NCBI GenBank assembly: GCA_021781415.1
Contig: JAJXWW010000221.1
Location: forward strand, 1 to 64,000
DNA from: Planctomycetota bacterium
GTDB lineage: Bacteria > Planctomycetota > Planctomycetia > Gemmatales > Gemmataceae
Length of the DNA: 64,000 bases
Direction: 5' to 3'
Of this stretch, positions 59,828 to 64,000 are shown one piece after another. Numbering within the stretch: position 1 is the first letter of the stretch; every line of letters starts with the position of its first letter. The notes under the pieces were generated by a model. It was not told the origin of the DNA, did not search any database, and saw only the letters and a list, made by a program, of their open reading frames with translations. The translations under genes and the position numbers were made by a program.

Positions 59828-60847
59828 CTAGCGATCGCTAGCCACACTCGTCTCCGGGTATTCGGCGCTCCAAGCGAACCATTTGACTTGGACGCTATCG
59901 AGCCAAACCAGCGTCCATCCCTTCAACTCGCCTTCGACCGCTCGGCCGGCGATGTCCCATTTGGACTTGGTTTCCTTATCGTAGAACGGCGCGGCGGGAA
60001 CAGGGGGATCGGCCGCCATCAATGTGAGCGCGCGCGGTTTGCCGGCATCCTTCGCGGGAGGTTGGGCGATGGGCCGAAAAGCCGTCGCCGTTTGCGTTGC
60101 CTGGACCCATAGTAGAATGTAGTCTCGCTCGCCGAGGCGGTCGACAACCACCCCGTCGGAGCCGAGCTTCGCCAATCGCGCCAACGGAAAGGCGCGCGTT
60201 TGTTTGCCGTCCGTCGTGCCGACGACGACGGCATCGGCGGGTAGCCGACTATCGACGCGAACCCGACTCTTTCTCGATCCCTCGCTGCCTTTCGCTTCCA
60301 ACTCGACGGGCTTATACTTGTCGTACATATGGTAGGCAACGGTTCCTGGATACCGATCGTTCCAATACCCCCAATCGCTCGTGAGGGTCGGAATCGCTTT
60401 GAGGCGTTCGCCCTTCTTCGGCCCGGCGAAGGCGAGGCCGCTCAGACATGAGTATAAGGTTCCATCCTCGTGCTTCATCACCATGACGCCGTTGCGCCAG
60501 CCGTGAAATTTGAACTTTAACGATGGCTCATAGCCGCGCGCATAGCCAGCGTCGGCATCGAGAACGAAAACGCCGTAAGTGTCGCTGATGACGCGGTAGG
60601 GATTGAGGAAAAATCGCTGGGGTATGGCACCGCCGTCGTATTTGCCACGGATCCAACAGAGGACTCGGTCCTTATCCTTTAGCTCGCCAGCACGCCGCTT
60701 GGCCTCGTCGCGGCAATGCGAACAATTGGGATTGACCAGCGTGCGGAAGGCATCGGGTTGTTCGATAAGCGTCGGTTCCGCCGCAGGCTCGGCGGCACGG
60801 ACGATTCGCACGGCCAGGAACAGAACAAGAATAAGAGAGGCGCGCAT
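59828..60847 (-). CDS. exported DUF3179-domain protein
   Basis: A 339-residue exported protein. The signal peptide is MRASLILVLFLAVRIVRAAE. The first third contains a Cys pair (NPNCSHCRDEAKRRAG), and the rest matches DUF3179: SDTYGVFVLDADAGYARGYE, KFKFHGWRNGVMVMKHEDGT, LYSCLSGLAFAGPKKGERL, VVVDRLGERDYILLWVQAT and the family's ending FYDKETKSKWDIAGRAVEGE with VKWFAWSAEYPETSV. The DUF3179 fold is beta-rich and its biochemical role is not known. ATG 60847 was preferred to GTG 60856 because AGGAG lies 8 bases upstream. It converges with the sensor kinase gene over a shared hairpin. Confidence 0.82.
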   Translation of the reverse strand: MRASLILVLFLAVRIVRAAEPAAEPTLIEQPDAFRTLVNPNCSHCRDEAKRRAGELKDKDRVLCWIRGKYDGGAIPQRFFLNPYRVISDTYGVFVLDADAGYARGYEPSLKFKFHGWRNGVMVMKHEDGTLYSCLSGLAFAGPKKGERLKAIPTLTSDWGYWNDRYPGTVAYHMYDKYKPVELEAKGSEGSRKSRVRVDSRLPADAVVVGTTDGKQTRAFPLARLAKLGSDGVVVDRLGERDYILLWVQATQTATAFRPIAQPPAKDAGKPRALTLMAADPPVPAAPFYDKETKSKWDIAGRAVEGELKGWTLVWLDSVQVKWFAWSAEYPETSVASDR

Positions 60848-61159
60848 CGTCGGCACTCCTAGCGTGGGATAAGGGAAGGGTACGTTACCGCAAATCGTTG
60901 CTGAACCTTACAGGGCGGGAACCCGAGTTGACAAGAGAGATCCTTGCCGGCCTCACGATTGTGTTCTGGCGATCGACAACTCCTGCTTTCTTCCCGAGTG
61001 GGGGTGAAGGTAGATTGGATGTTGTCGGCACTCATGGAACAGGGAAAATGTTTGACTCGACCCATGCGGGTTGGGATGATGGAGAGCCGTTTCCCAGAAT
61101 CAGGTCATCTGCAACGATCCCGAATGGAAACGCATTGAGAAGCTGCGGGAGGATCTGCC
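60848..61159. other. 312-base divergent region, no gene seen
   Basis: Lies between the DUF3179 gene (minus) and the serine hydrolase (plus). No domain-bearing frame, repeat or RNA was seen. Both promoters should be inside. Confidence 0.35.
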
Positions 61160-62308
61160 ATGAAATTGCACATCGGGTCTTGGCGAATGGGGCTACTCTC
61201 GGTTGTTCTTCCCCTTGTCGTGGGCATGGGATCGACTGCCAGCGAGACGCCGACCAACAAGACTCCAGAGAAGCCGAAGGCGGTCGCTACGAAGCCTGGT
61301 CCGGTTCTCAAGCCGGGCAATCCCACCGCGCATGGCCTCCGTGGTACCGACCTCGAAGCGCTGCGGACCATTCTCCAAAAAGCGGTGGACGACAAGACCG
61401 TGCCGGGTATCTCCCTGTTGCTGGCCCATAAAGGCGAAGTCGTCTTCAAGGAGGCCTTCGGTGATCTCAAGGTCGATCGACCGGCGAGGTTGGCCTCCGA
61501 TAGCAAGCCGATCTCGGCAACCGCGGTGATGGTCGTCGTGGATCGGGGAAAGATGCGCTTGGACGATCCGCTGACGAAGTTTATACCGGAGTTTAAGGCT
61601 ACGAAAGTAGAGAAGGCGACAGTGCGCCAGTTGCTCTGCCACGGTGCGGGCATCGGCGATGAGTTCGCTGGAGGCTGGCCTCGGGCCAACACTCTGGCCG
61701 AATTCGCCGCCGCCGTGGCAACGCAGGGAAAGCTACAAGCTCCGGGTCAATACCGCTATAGCACCGTGGGGATCGACTTGGCCTGTCGCTGTGCCGAGAA
61801 GGCGGCGGCCAAGCCCTTCGAGGAGTTGCTGCGCGAGTACGTTTGCGAGCCGTTGGAAATGAAGCACACGAGCTTCGCGCGCGGCGGCGACGCCAAGGCG
61901 GTGTCGAAGGAAGCGCGCGAGCGCGGCGAGGGGCGCTACGTCAGCGGCGGGGGCGGCTTGTCGGCATCGCTCGAAGACATGGCCGCGTTCTATCAAATGC
62001 ACCTCAACGGAGGCCGTTACGGGGACAAACAGATCCTAAGTCGCAAGCTGGTCACCGAGATGCACCGCAATCAAGTGGCCGTTTCGCGCGGAGCGAGTTA
62101 CGGGCTAGGCTTCGGCCTCTTCGGACCCACTCGGGACGGCGTATCGCGGATTTTCCAACACGGCGGAGCGTTCGGCACCTATTGTTGGGCCGACGAGAAC
62201 CGTCAATTGGTGGCGATCTTCTTCAGCCAGGCGGGATTGCCGAAGGCGGGGCCAGTCCTGAAGGCCGTGCAGAAGAAGGTGTACGAAATCGTACCCGCAA
62301 CGCGATGA
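61160..62308 (+). CDS. exported class C beta-lactamase-like serine hydrolase
   Basis: A 382-residue serine hydrolase of the beta-lactamase/penicillin-binding-protein fold. The N-terminus (GLLSVVLPLVVGMGSTAS) is a signal peptide, then a Pro/Lys-rich linker. The SxxK nucleophile is in RLASDSKPISATAVMV with Ser113 and Lys116. The second motif reads YRYSTVGIDLACR where Y-x-N is usual, and the third is QHGGAFGTYCW where K-T-G is usual; H-G-G is common in esterase/D-aminopeptidase members. So the protein is more likely an esterase, amidase or peptidase than a beta-lactamase. GGGAGG lies 7 bases before the ATG. It converges with the M28 gene with 9 bases between stops. Confidence 0.9.
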   Translation: MKLHIGSWRMGLLSVVLPLVVGMGSTASETPTNKTPEKPKAVATKPGPVLKPGNPTAHGLRGTDLEALRTILQKAVDDKTVPGISLLLAHKGEVVFKEAFGDLKVDRPARLASDSKPISATAVMVVVDRGKMRLDDPLTKFIPEFKATKVEKATVRQLLCHGAGIGDEFAGGWPRANTLAEFAAAVATQGKLQAPGQYRYSTVGIDLACRCAEKAAAKPFEELLREYVCEPLEMKHTSFARGGDAKAVSKEARERGEGRYVSGGGGLSASLEDMAAFYQMHLNGGRYGDKQILSRKLVTEMHRNQVAVSRGASYGLGFGLFGPTRDGVSRIFQHGGAFGTYCWADENRQLVAIFFSQAGLPKAGPVLKAVQKKVYEIVPATR

Positions 62309-62317
62309 ATCCCTCGG

Positions 62318-64000
62318 CTAATACTGGTATGTCGCCGCCCGTGCCACGCTTTCGATGGCGATGGCCGTCAGTGCTGCGCCGTAATCGAGGTCGATATTCG
62401 CCATCGTATCGTGGGTGTCGTGGTAGCCGGTGCGGTTGATGTCGTAGTTTTCCATGAACAGCACGACGGGAACGCCCGCGTCGGAGAAGATTTGGCCGTC
62501 GGTGTTGTAGAGGGTGCTGCGCGGATTTTGTGGAAGGCGCACCTCGCCGCGCAGGGGGAGATGGGCTGCTGGCGCGGGGATGTGGCTGCCGTCGGGACTG
62601 CGTTGACCTCGACCCAGCGCGCGGCGCGGAGCGCGCCGGTTGAGTCGTTCGCACGTCGCATTCCAGGCTTCGTTGGCCCAATGCGCCTGTTCGGCCAACC
62701 AGAGCGAACGCCGACCCGTGCCGGGAGAGATTTGAAATACGTCCGGCTCCTTATCGTTGTTGTGGGCCACCATGTCCAGGACGTAGACGCCTTGAATGTG
62801 CGTTTTCGATAGATCGCGAAAGCGGTTATTTTCCAGACGCATTTTGAGTCGGCCTTCGACGAGGAGTTGCGTCAGATGCCGCGCGCCCAGACAGTCGGCG
62901 GGAAACTCTTCGCCGGTGAGATGGATGAGCCACACGTCGCATCCGAGTTCTCGCTTTCGGCTCATGTCCATAAAGATCGGCGCGGCCTGCATCAGCGCGA
63001 CCGTCGCCGAGTGGTTGTCGTCCGCACCCGCCGCAGCCAGTCGCGCGCCGGTGCCGCCATAATTCGGATCGTAGCGATCCAGCATGTAGGCGGTGTCGTA
63101 GTGATCGGCCATGATGACGGCGCGGCTGCGGTCGCGTCCGGGGATGACGACAATCAAATCGCGCTCGTGCAGCACTTTCTCCTGATTCTTCAACCAGCCG
63201 TCCATCCAGGGGAAGTCGAAATCCGTGCGCCAGTGGAAGGGAATGTCTCCGACCATCGCTTTGCCTCCGAGTCCCGCCTTGGCGACGGTGCGGCGATAAT
63301 ACTTGAGCAGATAATCGCCCAGCGGTTCGAGATCGCGCGCCCGATGGTCGAGCATTTTTTCGGTCGGTATGTCGCGGATATAGTCGGCGTTGCATTTGTT
63401 GATGAATCGCCCTTCGGATAGAAAAGCGATCTGCTTCCAGTAGTTTACTTCAAAGCTGCGCCGAGTCGTGAACGAGAAGGTGCGATTTTCCGGCACGGGA
63501 GGATCGGCTTCGGTCGCCGGTTCCAGGCAGTTCTCAAGTTTCTCGATTAGTCGTTGGCCGCGCGGCGGATCGATCGAGCGCCCCGGCAACGTACCCAACC
63601 AAGTCTCCAAGGAATGCTCCGCCTCCGGGAGCAACAGTTGCCGCGCCAGCGAACGGGGCAACGACTTCTCGCCGCGCAGATGCCAGGCATCGAGCAAGAG
63701 CCGGACGTTCAGTGCCGTTTGGCGATAACGATGATCCGTATTGTGCTGAAAGAGATCGAGCGTCTCCAGGTATTCCTCGCGGTGCAGAAGGCGCGGCCAC
63801 AACTCGACCGGACGGGCCAGGTCCGGCTTATCCGCTCGATACGCCGTCAGATAGCCCAGTGGAGCATCCGGCAACAGGGCGGGCTTGTTCAGGGCGCGAT
63901 CCCGAAAGGCCACGAGGGGGCGATGCCAAATGAGTTCGTGACAGCCCACTCGCATGGGAGGGAAGTGAAAGCGATAGCCGAACAAGCCGCCTTGCCGCAC
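62318..64000 (-). CDS. M28 family peptidase, 5' end beyond window
   Basis: The C-terminal 560 codons of a large M28 zinc peptidase. Metal-site motifs: VIMADHYDTAYM, GADDNHSATVALMQAAPIFM, LIHLTGEEFPADCLGARHLT, VLDMVAHNNDKEPDVF and NYDINRTGYHDTHDTMANI, the latter providing the last His. The N-terminal half (residues 1-270) is not a catalytic domain and has no recognised family. The frame reaches the right edge, and a GTG at position 64000 is a chance coincidence, so the true start lies outside. Its stop is 9 bases from that of the convergent serine hydrolase. It may act on extracellular peptides, but no signal peptide can be checked. Confidence 0.85.
   Translation of the reverse strand: MRQGGLFGYRFHFPPMRVGCHELIWHRPLVAFRDRALNKPALLPDAPLGYLTAYRADKPDLARPVELWPRLLHREEYLETLDLFQHNTDHRYRQTALNVRLLLDAWHLRGEKSLPRSLARQLLLPEAEHSLETWLGTLPGRSIDPPRGQRLIEKLENCLEPATEADPPVPENRTFSFTTRRSFEVNYWKQIAFLSEGRFINKCNADYIRDIPTEKMLDHRARDLEPLGDYLLKYYRRTVAKAGLGGKAMVGDIPFHWRTDFDFPWMDGWLKNQEKVLHERDLIVVIPGRDRSRAVIMADHYDTAYMLDRYDPNYGGTGARLAAAGADDNHSATVALMQAAPIFMDMSRKRELGCDVWLIHLTGEEFPADCLGARHLTQLLVEGRLKMRLENNRFRDLSKTHIQGVYVLDMVAHNNDKEPDVFQISPGTGRRSLWLAEQAHWANEAWNATCERLNRRAPRRALGRGQRSPDGSHIPAPAAHLPLRGEVRLPQNPRSTLYNTDGQIFSDAGVPVVLFMENYDINRTGYHDTHDTMANIDLDYGAALTAIAIESVARAATYQY

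Noticed and set aside
61160-62308. Antibiotic-resistance beta-lactamase
   Set aside because: The fold matches, but the second and third motifs are YST and HGG rather than YxN and KTG, so an esterase/peptidase role is more likely.

Overview
The window looks like a chromosomal segment of a GC-rich planctomycete, most likely of the Gemmata/Gemmataceae type. This rests on gene families typical of that group: two DUF1559 prepilin-like proteins each paired with a small lipoprotein, a secreted sulfatase, two ThuA-like proteins, a PVC-type heme-binding dehydrogenase, a Ser/Thr kinase with a C-terminal membrane anchor, a VCBS/ASPIC-UnbV protein followed by a TPR protein, and a Uma2 protein. Many open frames opposite real genes are mirror frames caused by high GC and were left out. 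No tRNA, rRNA, CRISPR array, insertion sequence or prophage was seen.

Layout. 1-7.4 kb: partial dapB (minus), a methyltransferase, two membrane proteins, the biotin genes bioB and bioF, a lipoprotein with a degenerate phosphatase-like domain and a trans-sulfuration PLP enzyme. 7.4-18.9 kb: secreted or envelope proteins (sulfatase, membrane-anchored kinase, ABC-2 permease fused to a CPBP protease, cyanophycinase-like hydrolase, M13 metallopeptidase, two ThuA proteins). 18.9-25.1 kb, minus strand: radical SAM protein, ATP-grasp protein, small membrane protein, M28 peptidase/glutaminyl-cyclase-like lipoprotein and an alpha/beta hydrolase. 25.2-36.2 kb: an apparent fatty-acid oxidation and electron-transfer region with a 1329-residue FixC/ETF-QO-like fusion, two FadJ-type multifunctional enzymes on opposite strands and a five-CXXCH cytochrome. 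36.5-42.6 kb: duplicated DUF1559/lipoprotein pairs, then the VCBS and TPR proteins. 42.8-48.9 kb: gap and pgk, a Uma2 protein and the PVC-type dehydrogenase, with several intergenic repeats. 49.2-53.4 kb: a less GC-rich glycosyltransferase island. 53.4-64 kb: a GlgC homologue that lacks two catalytic residues, an isoaspartyl-peptidase-like hydrolase, a large PAS sensor kinase, a DUF3179 protein, a serine hydrolase and a partial M28 peptidase.

Working together. Clear metabolic blocks are lysine/cell-wall precursor synthesis (dapB), biotin synthesis (bioB-bioF), lower glycolysis (gap-pgk), beta-oxidation (FadJ x2 plus the flavoprotein fusion) and glycogen metabolism (glgC-like). Much of the rest is exported: degradative hydrolases, heme proteins and pilin-like proteins.

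Most notable observations: the GlgC homologue with Ser and Glu where catalytic subunits carry Arg and Lys; the flavoprotein/ferredoxin/membrane/helical fusion beside a FadJ; a family of short palindromic intergenic repeats, one of which flanks pgk and seems to supply the ribosome binding site of the next gene; and the duplicated DUF1559 pairs sharing a 59-bp identical tract. No complete, clearly new multi-gene system could be proven from sequence alone.
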